The translations under genes and the position numbers were made by a program. A DNA stretch of 64,000 nt from Amycolatopsis regifaucium (GTDB lineage: Bacteria > Actinomycetota > Actinomycetes > Mycobacteriales > Pseudonocardiaceae). The stretch is from assembly GCF_001613935.1 (NCBI RefSeq), contig NZ_LQCI01000002.1, forward strand, positions 1 to 64,000. The letters run 5' to 3'. Of the stretch, positions 42,198 through 53,600 are shown piece by piece. Position 1 is the stretch's first letter, and each line of letters begins with the position of its first letter. The notes beneath the pieces are model-generated. The model saw only the letters and a list, made by a program, of their open reading frames with translations. It was not told where the DNA came from and ran no database searches.

Positions 42198-45100
42198 ACC
42201 ACGCTGTTCGCCCGGCGCGCGCGACGGCCCAAACCGCCCGCCCCCGAGATCGAAACCGAGCTCCAGCCGCCACCCGGCGTGCCCGAGAACACCGGCGGCG
42301 GCATCAGCAGCGTCCTGATGTACGCGCCCATGGCACTCGGTTCACTCGCCATGGTGATGATGTTCGTCCGTCCCGGCGCCGGCGCCTTCGCCTACATCGG
42401 CGGTGGCCTCATGGTGCTGTCGGCGCTCGGCATGCTCATCACGCAGATGGTGCGGAACTCGGTCACCCACAAGCAGAAGCTGAACGGCCACCGGCGCGAT
42501 TACATCCGCTATCTCGGCCAACTGCGCAAACAGGCCCGCGACGCGCTGGGCGCGCAGCGGAAGGCCGCCCGCTGGATCCACCCGGACCCGCACGCGCTGT
42601 GGTCGATGGCACTGGGTTACCGCCTTTGGGAACGGCGCCCCGCCCACGACGACTTCGGCGAGATCAGGCTCGGCCTGGGCACTCAGCGCTCGACCTTCAA
42701 GCTGGTCCCCCCGAACAGCCAGCCGATCGAAGACCTCGAACCGCTCACCGCACACGCCCTGCGCCGGTTCATGCGCGCCTACAACACGCTCCCGGACGCG
42801 CCGATCGCGGTCTACCTGCGGGGTTTCGGGCAGATCCAGTTCTCCGGCGACGACGACGCCGTCCTCGGCCTGACGCGGGCGATCCTCGCCCAGCTGGTCA
42901 CCGCGCACGCCCCCGGTGACGTCCGGGTCGCGGTCTGCGCCTCCGAAGAGCATCTGGACCGGTGGGACTGGCTGAAGTGGCTCCCCCACCACCAGGACAC
43001 CGAAAGCCGCGATGCCGCCGGAGCGCGCCGGCTCGCCGCCGACGACATCACGCAGGCCGAACTCCTGCTCGGCGGGCCCTCGTTCACCGGGCGGCCGCGG
43101 TTCGAGGCCGACACGCCGATCACCGCGTCGGAGCCGTTCGTCGTCCTCGTACTCGACGGGATTTCGGTGCCGGCCGACCATCGGGTCGCCGACGAGGGCT
43201 ACCGCAACACCGTGGTCCTGGATGTCTCGGGCTCGTTGCCCTGGCGGCAACGGGCCGGGGCGTTGTTCCTGGAGGTCGACGCGGACGAGGTCCGGACGGT
43301 GTCGTTCGACCGGGTCGGCAAGCAGCAGACCGCCCGGCTCTGCCGTCCCGACCGGATGAGCGAGGTCGCCGCGAACGCACTCGCCCGGACGATGGCCCAG
43401 TTCCGGATCGGCGAGGTCTCCGAGGACGACGAGCCACTCGCCGTCGACTACGACCTGGCCACCCTGCTCGGCATCGGCGACGTCGCCACCTTCGATCCGG
43501 TGAAGTACCGCCGCGACCGGATGACCGGCAAACGGCGGTTACGCGTGCCGATCGGCATCGCCGGAGCGGGTTCCCCGCTCGAACTCGACATCAAGGAATC
43601 CGCCGAAGACGGCATGGGACCGCACGGACTGTGCGTCGGCGCCACCGGCTCCGGCAAGAGCGAACTGCTGCGCACGCTGGTGCTCGCGCTCGCCACCACC
43701 CATTCGCCGGAAGACCTCAACTTCGTGCTGGTGGACTTCAAGGGAGGCGCGGCCTTCCTCGGTTTCGACCAGCTGCCGCACACCTCGGCGGTGATCACCA
43801 ACCTCGCCGAAGAACTCGAACTGGTCGACCGCATGCAGGACGCGCTGACCGGCGAGATGAACCGGCGTCAGGAACACCTGCGCGCGGCCGGCAACTACGC
43901 CTCCCGGCGGGATTACGAGGCCGCCCGCGCCCAAGGTGTGCCGCTCGAGCCGATGCCCGCACTGTTCATCGTGGTGGACGAGTTCAGCGAGATGCTCTCG
44001 AGCAAACCCGAGTTCATCGACGTCTTCGCCATGATCGGCAGGCTCGGCCGCAGCCTCGGGGTACATCTGCTGCTGGCCTCACAACGGCTGGACGAAGGCC
44101 GGATCCACAAGGTCGAGACGCACCTTTCCTACCGGATCGGCCTCCGGACCTTCTCCGCGATGGAGAGCCGCAGCGTCATCGGCGTCCCGGACGCCTACGA
44201 ACTCCCCAACAGCCCTGGCAACGGCTACCTCAGGCCGGATACCCAGACCCTGGTTCGGTTCAAGGGCGCGTTCTCCTCGGCGCCCTACCGGCCGAAGCGA
44301 CGACAGACCGGGCTCGCTGTCGAACAGCACATCGTCGCGTTCGGACAGCGGTACATCGAACCTCCGGTGGCGCCAGAGCCCGAAACCGTCGAAGAGGACC
44401 AGCCCAACGAAGCCACCGAGACCATGATCGACGTGCTGATCGGCAGGCTACGAGGCATCGGCCCGAGGGCGCACCAGGTCTGGCTGCCACCGCTGAAGAC
44501 GTCGGCGACCCTGGATCAGCTGCTGCCGCCGCTGGTGGACCACCCGACCTACGGCCCGCGTCCGGTCGGCGACCTGAACACGGCGAACATGACCGTGCCC
44601 GTCGGGCTCATCGACCTGCCCGCGCAGCAACGGCGTGAGCTGCTGATCGCCGACCTGTCGGGCAGCAAGGGCAACGCGGCGGTGGTCGGCGGACCGCAGA
44701 GCGGCAAGAGCACGATGCTGCGCACGCTGATCTGCGGCCTCGCGCTCACCCACACCGCCGAACAGGTCCAGTTCTACTGCCTGGATTTCGGCGGGACGCT
44801 GTCTTCGCTCGCGGCGATGCCGCATATCGGCAGTATCGCCAACCGGCTCGACCGCGACCGCGTCACTCGCACGGTCCTGGAGATCACCAACCTGATGGCG
44901 CGGCGGGAGACCATCTTCGCCGAGCACAACGTCGATTCGATGGTCAGTTACCGCCGGGCCCGCGCCGAGGGCCGTTTCCGTGACCTCGATCCCTACGGCG
45001 ACGTGTTCCTCGTGGTCGACGGCTGGTACACGATCCGCCAGGACTTCGAGGAAATCGAGGAGAAGTTCACCGAACTCGCCGCACGAGGGCTGAGCTTCGG

Positions 45101-46175
45101 CATCCACCTCGTCGTCGCGTCCAACCGGTGGTCGGAAATGCGGCCGTGGCTCCGGGACGTCATGGGCACGCGGTTCGAACTCAAACTCGGCGACCCCGTC
45201 GACTCCGAAATCAACAGCCGGTTCGCCGCGACCGTGCCGTCGATCCCCGGCCGTGGGATCACCCCGGACCGGCTGCACTTCCTCGCCGCACTCCCCCGGA
45301 TCGACGGCGACTCCCGCACCGAGGATCTCGCGGAGGCGACGGTGGAACTCGCCGAAGCGCTGGCACCGCCTGGAGCGCCGCGCGCGCCGAAGGTCCGGCT
45401 CCTGCCGCAGACCCTGCACGCGCGGGAACTACCGGCACCGCGTGCGCCATCCCCCGCGGCGGAGATGCGCATGCCGCTCGGTCTCGAAGACCAGCGTCTC
45501 GAACCGGAATGGCACGACTTCGACGTCACGCCCCACCTGCTGATCTACGGTGACGCGGAATCGGGCAAGACCAACATCCTCAAGCACATCGCCCGCTCGA
45601 TCGTGGCGCACCACAGCAGCGACGAAGCCCGCGTCATGTTCGGTGACTTCCGGCGCGAACTGCGCGATTCGATCCCGGCCGAGTACCAGCTGGAATACGC
45701 CGTGGGCGCTGAAGCACTGACGAAGTCGATCGCAGGTGCGGCTTCCGTCATCGAGAAGCGCATTCCCGGTCCGGAGATCAGCCCGAGCAGGCTCCCGTTG
45801 CGCGACTGGTGGACCGGTGGACGGCTCTACATCATCATCGACGACTTCGAACTGTCGGAATCCGCCGGAAGCGCCGGTCCGCTGCAGGGCCTGATGCCGG
45901 TGCTCGCCCAGGCCGCCGACGTCGGCGTGCACATCATCCTCGCGCGCAGCACCGCGGGGGCGAGCCGGTCGATGAGCAACCCGGCGATCCGGCGCATGTG
46001 GGAACTGGGCACCCCGGCGCTCCTGTTGTCCTGCCCGAAGACCGAAGGTTCCTTCCTCGGCAACCTCAAGCCTCGGGTACTTCCGCCGGGGCGCGCGCAG
46101 TTCATCAATCGGCGCCGATCGGTCCGGTTGGTCCAGACGCCGCTGGTGGAGGGCGGGCCGGCACCGGGGGCATAG
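42192..46175 (+). CDS. eccC: EccC, type VII secretion FtsK/SpoIIIE ATPase
   Basis: 1327 residues from the GTG at 42192 with GGGAGA. Longer frames upstream are antisense to the PPE-like gene. Two transmembrane helices lie at about 40-90 (MYAPMALGSLAMVMMFV and GGGLMVLSALGMLI). Three FtsK-type domains follow, with Walker A GATGSGKS near 483, GGPQSGKS near 833 and GDAESGKT near 1120. Walker B is intact in the first (LFIVVDEFSEM) and third (LYIIIDDFE) but altered in the second (VFLVVDGWY). EccCa and EccCb are thus fused in one chain. It drives substrate export in the ESX complex. The partners eccB and eccD are about 40 kb away. Confidence 0.95.
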   Translation: MSTTLFARRARRPKPPAPEIETELQPPPGVPENTGGGISSVLMYAPMALGSLAMVMMFVRPGAGAFAYIGGGLMVLSALGMLITQMVRNSVTHKQKLNGHRRDYIRYLGQLRKQARDALGAQRKAARWIHPDPHALWSMALGYRLWERRPAHDDFGEIRLGLGTQRSTFKLVPPNSQPIEDLEPLTAHALRRFMRAYNTLPDAPIAVYLRGFGQIQFSGDDDAVLGLTRAILAQLVTAHAPGDVRVAVCASEEHLDRWDWLKWLPHHQDTESRDAAGARRLAADDITQAELLLGGPSFTGRPRFEADTPITASEPFVVLVLDGISVPADHRVADEGYRNTVVLDVSGSLPWRQRAGALFLEVDADEVRTVSFDRVGKQQTARLCRPDRMSEVAANALARTMAQFRIGEVSEDDEPLAVDYDLATLLGIGDVATFDPVKYRRDRMTGKRRLRVPIGIAGAGSPLELDIKESAEDGMGPHGLCVGATGSGKSELLRTLVLALATTHSPEDLNFVLVDFKGGAAFLGFDQLPHTSAVITNLAEELELVDRMQDALTGEMNRRQEHLRAAGNYASRRDYEAARAQGVPLEPMPALFIVVDEFSEMLSSKPEFIDVFAMIGRLGRSLGVHLLLASQRLDEGRIHKVETHLSYRIGLRTFSAMESRSVIGVPDAYELPNSPGNGYLRPDTQTLVRFKGAFSSAPYRPKRRQTGLAVEQHIVAFGQRYIEPPVAPEPETVEEDQPNEATETMIDVLIGRLRGIGPRAHQVWLPPLKTSATLDQLLPPLVDHPTYGPRPVGDLNTANMTVPVGLIDLPAQQRRELLIADLSGSKGNAAVVGGPQSGKSTMLRTLICGLALTHTAEQVQFYCLDFGGTLSSLAAMPHIGSIANRLDRDRVTRTVLEITNLMARRETIFAEHNVDSMVSYRRARAEGRFRDLDPYGDVFLVVDGWYTIRQDFEEIEEKFTELAARGLSFGIHLVVASNRWSEMRPWLRDVMGTRFELKLGDPVDSEINSRFAATVPSIPGRGITPDRLHFLAALPRIDGDSRTEDLAEATVELAEALAPPGAPRAPKVRLLPQTLHARELPAPRAPSPAAEMRMPLGLEDQRLEPEWHDFDVTPHLLIYGDAESGKTNILKHIARSIVAHHSSDEARVMFGDFRRELRDSIPAEYQLEYAVGAEALTKSIAGAASVIEKRIPGPEISPSRLPLRDWWTGGRLYIIIDDFELSESAGSAGPLQGLMPVLAQAADVGVHIILARSTAGASRSMSNPAIRRMWELGTPALLLSCPKTEGSFLGNLKPRVLPPGRAQFINRRRSVRLVQTPLVEGGPAPGA

Positions 46176-46228
46176 GGAGAACAGGCTCACTCGAGAGGGT
46201 CGACCCAACGCAGCGTGTGAAGGCCTCT

Positions 46229-46295
46229 TCCGCAGTACATGATGGCCCCCTTCCTTGCGCTAGGCGCAAGGAAGGGGGCCATCATGTACTGCGGA
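46229..46295. terminator. 32-bp perfect inverted repeat between convergent eccC and mycP
   Basis: Arms 46229-46260 and 46264-46295 with a TAG loop. Core identical to 14214-14270 (TACATGATGGCCCCC then TTCCTTGCGC). It lies between the stops of eccC (46175) and mycP (46306) and should terminate both. Confidence 0.88.
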
Positions 46296-46305
46296 GTGTC
46301 GTCAC

Positions 46306-47550
46306 TCAATGAGTGCGGGGGCGGGAGAATTCGACGACCCGGGCCCGCTTCCAGCGGCGGCGCTTGGCACCCAGGCACAGCCGGAACACCAGCAGGCCGA
46401 GCAGCGCGAGAACCGGCACGGAGACCGTGGCGACGACGGCGACGACCTCGCCGGGACCGTCCGGACGGATGGGCACCGGCAGCGGCGCCGGTTCGGCCGC
46501 GACGACGGGCGCCGCGGTGCCGGATTCCTCAGGCAGCAGTGTCGTCACGGCGGCCATCGCGTTGACCGTTCCCCAGCCCAGTCGCGCGTCGGGCAGTGCC
46601 GCGGCCGGATGGTCCGCGGTCGCCTCCAGCCGGTGCTTGACCTGCTCGGCGGACAACTGGGGCCGGTAGGCGCGCACGAGTGCGGCGACGCCGGCCACGA
46701 ACGGCGCGGCGTAGCTGGTGCCGCTGCCCACCCAGTGCCCCGCGCCGCCGGGCCCGAGGCTGGTGACCCCGACGCCGGGAGCGACCAGGGAGAGGAACTT
46801 CCCGGTCTGTGAGAAGTCCGCCTTCTTGCCGAGCATGTCGATCGCGCCGACGGCGATGACGGTGGGATACGAGGCCGGGTAAGTGATCGGGTCCCCTTGC
46901 TGGGCGGTGTTCGCGGCGGAGGCGACCACCACGACGTCGCGCTGGGCGGCGTACCGGACGGCTTCGGCGAGTTCCGGATCCGGGTTGTCGGTGCTGGCCG
47001 AAATGTTGATCACCCGGGCGCCGCCGTCGACGGCGGCGCGGATGCCCTTGGCCATTTCGGCCGCGGTCAGGACCGGCGGTGAGCCGTCCTCGGTCGTGAT
47101 CGCGCACCGGATCGGGAGAATCGTGGCCTCGGGCGCGACCCCGGCGAATCCGGTCCCCGGCCGGACGGCGGCACCGATGATCCCGGCGACGAACGTGCCG
47201 TGCCCGAAGCAGTCGTCGTTCGCCGGCTTGCGTTCCGGGGTGGTGACATCGAGGCCGGGCTTCACGCGTCCGCCGGACAGCTGGGGGGTATTCCCGTCGA
47301 CACCGGTGTCGACCACCCCCACGGTGACGCCGGCGCCTTTCGTCAACGACCAGACCCGGTCCACCGCCATCCGCTGCTGGGCCCAGGGCACGCCTGCCTC
47401 GGTCGTCTCCGGTGCCTGCAGACAGCCCTTCTGCTCGGTCGGCAGCGGAGCGGGTGCCTGCTGCGCCGCGGCGGGTGACGACGCCCAGAGCAGGCCCGTG
47501 ACCACCGTGATCGCCAGAACGCCGGGGCGTCCCGCCTTCCCGTTGCCCAT
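46306..47550 (-). CDS. mycP: MycP, mycosin subtilisin-like protease of the type VII system
   Basis: 414 residues from the ATG at 47550 with AGAGGA. An N-terminal signal peptide (about 1-35, ending ASSPAAA), then an S8 protease domain with Asp in VVDTGVDG, His in FGHGTFVAG and Ser in GTSYAAPFVAG. The C-terminal helix (about 375-395) with a following Arg/Lys-rich tail anchors it in the membrane. Mycosins stabilise the ESX complex and process substrates. The gene follows the giant gene by 109 bases on the same strand, which may make that protein a substrate. Confidence 0.95.
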   Translation of the reverse strand: MGNGKAGRPGVLAITVVTGLLWASSPAAAQQAPAPLPTEQKGCLQAPETTEAGVPWAQQRMAVDRVWSLTKGAGVTVGVVDTGVDGNTPQLSGGRVKPGLDVTTPERKPANDDCFGHGTFVAGIIGAAVRPGTGFAGVAPEATILPIRCAITTEDGSPPVLTAAEMAKGIRAAVDGGARVINISASTDNPDPELAEAVRYAAQRDVVVVASAANTAQQGDPITYPASYPTVIAVGAIDMLGKKADFSQTGKFLSLVAPGVGVTSLGPGGAGHWVGSGTSYAAPFVAGVAALVRAYRPQLSAEQVKHRLEATADHPAAALPDARLGWGTVNAMAAVTTLLPEESGTAAPVVAAEPAPLPVPIRPDGPGEVVAVVATVSVPVLALLGLLVFRLCLGAKRRRWKRARVVEFSRPRTH

Positions 47551-47659
47551 CAGATGTCCTCTCGAGTCCGCTTCACCCGCACCGATCCGGACGGCGGACG
47601 GGTCCAGGACACAGTCGAGCAAACCGGACTCAACGAAATCTCTACCCCGCCATCGTGAG

Positions 47660-50600
47660 TCACCGACGGCGCGCCGTCCCGCCCGAGATCCGCCTCACCG
47701 GGTCCAGATGCAATGGCTCGTCGAGACCGAGGACGGGCGGAGCCGCGAGAGGGACGGGAAGACGGTAGCTTCCTTCGACGCGGCCGTCGCGATTTTGCGG
47801 CGAGGGCGGAACCTGCCAGATCCAGCCGTCACCGTCGTTGTCGGGCAAGATCGGCCTGCCGTCTTCGTCGTGACCGAACTGACCGACCCGCACCGCGGGA
47901 CCGGCCCCGGGCACACCCAGCCACAGCAGATCGACCGGATGCCCCACCGGTGTTCCCAGCCGCTCCCAGAGTCGGACGGCCAGTGCTTCCAAATCACCGG
48001 TTTCGCAGGCGTACAACCGGATCGCCTCGCCCGGCTGCCAGCCCGACGTCCGGATCGCCTGCTCGATCGCCTCCACATCACGCAACCCGTGCTCCAGCAA
48101 CACCACCCCGAACACCCCTTCTTCCCTCGGCAACCACCTCGCCGCACCGGCCGCCTTCGAGTCACCGTCCCCGATGAGCACTCCCACGTCCGCGATCGAC
48201 GTGCCGCCGAACGGATCGGCCCATTCCGGCATCTCCCAGAAGGTCGGGTCCCACGGCAACGTGGAAAGCCAGTCCGGCATGGTTTCCATCATCGCGTCGA
48301 GATCGAAGCCTTCCAGGAGCAAATCCGGCCCCGGGGCCATGAGGTCCTGGAAGAAGTCAGCGGGTTCTTCCCCCGACAGCGAAGCCATCGGCCGAAGGTC
48401 CTGCCCCGCACTGACCCGGACGTCGGCGATCCCCGAGACCAACCCGCTTTCATCCGCTTCCTCCGGATCGAGACGAGATGCCCTCCGCCGTCGTTCCCGT
48501 GCCTGTTCCGCCTCTCTCGCCGAGCCGGCGGGAATTTCGGACGGGCCCGCCCCGCGGCCGTCTCTCGGCTCCCCCACCCGGACACTCGCCATCACATGTG
48601 CGCCCGGCCGGGCCACGTGATCCGAGCGCTCCCATAGCACCTCGGCGGCGAACTGTGCGATGTCGACCGGCCCGATTCGCCGTTGGGCCTCCAGCGCCAG
48701 CGCGACCGTCCTCGCACCCTCGCGGACGAGTTCCTGGATGTACTCCTTGCGCTGGACCGCCAGCTCCTCGGACTCACTCTTGGCCGAGCCCACGGTGAAG
48801 GTGAACGGCCGCATCCGGGTTTCGCCCGCCTTGAGGGCCCGCAGTGCCTCACCCTGTGCCAGCCACCGCACCCGATTGCCCTGCGCCGCGGTCAGGCCGG
48901 GCTTCCGCGAGGGGAAAGCGACATCGAGTGAAGTCATGCGCCGATACTCCCGTGGCGACTTTCCTTCTTCGTCGTACCGCAATAATTCGAGCCGCATTTT
49001 CTGGTCGCTCATGCGCGTTCCCAGGCTGATCCTCAGTTTCAAGGACTCTTCGATGCCGGCCTCGTCCACCCCCGCCGACCGCAATTCTTCGTGTACGAGC
49101 ACGGCGGCATCGCGAAGCCGCGTCGTGTGCGCGGGAGTGCCTTCGGTTCGCGGACTGATGGACAGCACGATCCGGAGGTCGGGGGCCTGCACTCCGGCCC
49201 GCTGACGCCGGAGCACTTCGGGAGCCAAGGCCCTCACCGCGGCGCGCAACGCCACCAGGTCATCCGGCGAGAGAGTGAACGAGGTGTCGCGCGTCAGTGG
49301 CGCCGACCATTCCGTCCGAGGAATTCCGATCGCCTTGAAGGCCGCGAAGGACACCGCGTTGCTCGGTGTCACCGGCATCGACTCGTCACCCGCCACGAGA
49401 GCCGTCAGCAGGGCGGCCTTGAGATCCGTCGTCGAGGGCACCATCTCGGAATCGAGGGTGTGCGAGTCGGGCAATTCGGCGGACGGGTTCTCGAGGACCA
49501 TGTCCACCAGGTCCGGGCCGAGCGTCTTCGCGGCGCGACCCGAGTCTTCGAACCTCACCTCGCCGACGAAGGCGTCGACGTCGATTTCGGAACCACCGAT
49601 CTTCTGGTACGCCACCGAGACCGTCGTCACCGCGGCCTTGACCGCGTCCTTCAGACGGCGCTCGCGCTGCTCTCGCAACTCCGGCGAACCATGGAAGGCG
49701 GGATCCAGGACGAAGGTGACCGGGCTCATCCGGTCTTCTCCGGACAGCAGCGCTCGGATCGTTTCACCCTGCAGGACCCAACGGACCTGATCGGAGTGCG
49801 CTGCGGGCAGACCGACCGCCTTCTGGGCGAACGCGACCGCCAGCTGAGCCTTTTCGCGATAATCGTCCGGTTTCAGCCCATGATCGGCATGCCGCACCAG
49901 CTCGAACCGGGTTCGCTTCCCGGTAGCCAGACGTTGGGTTCCCAGGTCCAGCTTCACCCGAAGTTCCGCCGGGACGACCGGGACCTCCTCGCCCGCCGCG
50001 GCCAAGGCGGCGATCCTGTCGTCGATCATCTCCCGCACCAACTTGCCGACGACTTCCAGCCGCTCCCGCTGGATCGGACGATGCGTGTCCTTGTGATCGA
50101 CATGAAGGCGCAAGCGGAGATCGGGAGCCTGCAATCCCTGCCTGCGACGCCGCAGGATCTCCCGCACCAGCCGGTCCACCACCGGAGCCAGCTCGTCGAT
50201 GTCCCGCGCGGTCACGAACCCGATTTCGGTACGTGCGGCCAGATGCCCGGTCCACTCGACGACCGGTGGCTCGTAGACGACGTCGGCACCCGGTGGGAGG
50301 GCCCGGGCGCCCGTGGCCCGCGACCGGCCCGCGGCATGCTCGTCTTCCTCGACGGCCGGTCTTGCCGCCTTGAGCCACTCGCGCACCGTGTGGAGACTGC
50401 TCAGTCCACCGGTGAGAGCGAACACCTTGGCCGGTTTGTAAGGCCGTCCGGTGTCGGGATCGTCCTCGTTCGCCAACCCCTCCACCCACGCCCGCACCCA
50501 CTTCGTGGTGGCTTGGTTCAACCTGCCGGACGAGGCGGGAACCGAGATCCCCTTGGGCAGAGTGAGTGTTTCCAGATAGGCCCGCAACGTCTTCGGCCCG

Positions 50601-53600
50601 GTCGGGCCCGGCCGCCACCGCACCACTTCCTCCGGCACCGGGACGTCGGTCACCCTGCCGGAGGTCTGGGCTCCGGCCGCTGCCGATTCCGCCGCCACGG
50701 GCGCCGCCAGTTCCAGTTCCTCCAGCGTCTTACCCTGCGCGAGGTCCTTCCACAGCAGGCCGAGTTCCTCACGAAGGATCAGTCCCCCGGACATGCGGAC
50801 GACCTCACTTTGCGTGTACGGATTTCCCAAGACGTCGTTCACGCCGTGAAATCCCGCCGCCCAGGCACGGATCCAGGTCCTGGCGGCCTTGTTCGAGGTC
50901 CGGCGCGTGCCCGATTTCAGGGCGAAGCCGTCCGGAAGTCCTCTTTGGACCAAATATTCCCTCAACGTCTGCGGCTTCGTCTCGTCCTGTTCGGGCCGCC
51001 AGTTCAGGACGTCCGCCGGCACTGGGAAGACCACGGGCCCCAAATGCCGTGGTGCGTCGAGACCAAGACCGGCCGGTGCGGTGACCGGAACGGGCAGCCG
51101 GTAGCTCCCCTCGATCCGGCCCTCACGGTTTCCCGAGGAGGGCGGAACCTGCCAAACCCAGCCACCGCCGTCGGCATCGGGCCAGACCGGCTTCCCGTCC
51201 TCGGTGTGGCCCAGCGGCCCGACCCGGACGGCGGTCCCGGCCCCGGGCACACCCAGCCACAGCAGATCGACCGGATGCCCGACCGGAACGCCGAGCCTGT
51301 CCCGCAGGTCGACGGCCAACTGCTCCAGGTCGCCGGTCTCACAGGCGTACAGCCGGATCGCGTCGCCCTCTCGCCATCCCGAAGCCCGGATCGCCTGCTC
51401 GATCAGGTCCACATCACGCATACCGTGATCGAGCAGCACCACCCCGTGCACGCCCTCTTCCTTCGGCAACCACCTCGCCGCACCCGCCAGCTTCGAGGTC
51501 CCGTCACCGACGAGCACGCCGACTTCCGCCACGTTCGCCCGGCCACTCCGATCCGGCTTCGACGAAGACGCCTCGGCTGTCCCCACCGCGTCGGCCAGCT
51601 CCCGCGCCAGCACCTGCAGCAGGCCTGCGGCGGAAGCGGGGCTTTCGCCGCCGAGGTGGTAGTGCACGCGTTCGGCGGTCAGGATGGTGTGCAGGACTTC
51701 CCGCCGTTCCGCGATCCCCGGGTTCGCGAACCGCGCCGACAAGATCCGCCGCGCTTCCGCCGCCAGTCCGGCGAGCACGTCCTCGGGCACCCGCGCGGAC
51801 GCCAGCAGTCCCCGCGCCCAGTCCGATTTCCGCAGCACCCAGTCCGGCAACGAGTTCCGCGGCCGGCCATCGGCGGACTCTGTCGGCGTCGAGTCGAGAA
51901 CGGCCTCGGTGTCCTTTCCGGTGGGAGCGGCCTCGCCCTTCCCCGGTCCGGCGCTGTCTTTCCCGTCCGGCCCTCGCAGAGTCGCGTTGAGCTCCGCCAG
52001 TTCGGTTTCCAGTTCTGCCTTGGCTCGCAGCCAGGCGGTCCTGGCCACGTCGGCCGCGCGGGCGGCGGCGGTCAGTTCCGCCCGCGTCCGGGCCAGCTCC
52101 TCGGCGGCGGCGTCGAGATTCGCCTCTTCCCTGGCCAGATCCGCGGTCAGCTGCTTGCTTCGTTCCCTTGCTTCGTCATGGGAACCGGTTCCGGCCGACT
52201 GGAGTGCGGCGACACTCGCGGCGATCCGCGCTCGCTGTGCGGCGATTCGCGGATCGACCCCGACCTCGCCCGGCACGCCGGCGATCGCGCGAAGCCGTTG
52301 CTCGACGGCCTGGTGATCGAACCACTTCTGGTCGGCGACACCCTGTTTCCGGTGGAGGATCGACTCTTTCGCCCGCCACAGCGCGGCGGCCCGCGAGACG
52401 CCGTCCTGGGCTTGCGCCGCCTTCGCCGGAAGCGGAACGCCCAGCACCTTGGCCAGGTCGGCGTTGATCACCCGGGGCAGGGCCGAGGCGGGAAGCCGGA
52501 CGACGACGGCGCTGGTGACCCCGTCGACTTCCGCCACGATCAGGTGCTCGGTGTCGAACCTGGTCAGTCCACTCCGGCCCGTGTCCTGCAGGGTCACCGA
52601 ACGCAATCCCGAGGTGGCGCCGGAAAGCTGGCCGGTCGCCGTGGTCGCCTGGGTGTCGGCTCCACCGGGGATGTGCAGGTTGTCGGCCCGGTCGGTGATG
52701 CCTCCGTCACCACCGACGAGCTGGCCGCCCGCGGCGCCGGAACGAGCCGTGTCGGAGGTGAAGCTTTCCAGGATCTTCGCGGATTGGTCGAAGCGGACGT
52801 GGTCGCTCAAGCCGACGACCTGCGCCCCGGTGAGCCTGGAGTAGATCTTGACCTTCGCTGCCTGGCCACCGGCGAGCGACATGGTGTACAGCTCCGGCAA
52901 GGGCAGCGAAGCCCCGGAGCTCTTCACGAGATTGGCCCGGATGGCCGTGTTGGTCACCGACAGCGCGAGCGTGTTCATCGCGCCGGTTTCGCTGTTGGTC
53001 AGCCCTGCCTTCGCCCCGGCGCCCTTGATCGCCTGGATCACTCCCTGCCGGATGTCCGCGGCGCCCCGGAAACCCTCCACGAGTACGTCCGCCGGGAGCT
53101 TGCGGCCGTCGCTCTGCCATTCCTTCACGCTGTCTTCGGTGTGCCGTCCGAGCGGGATCACCGAGCTCTCGTGTTCCATGCCGCCACCGCCGCCGAGCTT
53201 CTGGTCGTCGGCGCTCGCCCGGATCGTGATGTGGTCCGTCAGCGCGCTCGACCCGATCTCGCGGCCTTGGCGCTCGATCTTCAGTTCCCACCGCAGCCGG
53301 ACGCGGTACCGGGCACCGGGCCCGGACGCGGTGGTCGCGCGGATCGAGGTCAGTCCGGATCCGGTGACCCGGCGGTCGGTGCGCTCGCGTGTGCCTGCCA
53401 CGCCCGCCGAGCCGCCCATCGCACCTCCACCACTGGGGTCACCGGTGGAGAACAACGACCGCCAGCCGGGACGGAGCCAGCCACCCCTGGACTTCGAACG
53501 TTCTTCGACGGACTTGCTCATGGCCGCGTTCGTGATCGCCTGCTCGATCTCACTGCCGTCGTTCTCGTAGCCGTCGAACTCGACGGTCTCCGCGGTGGCC

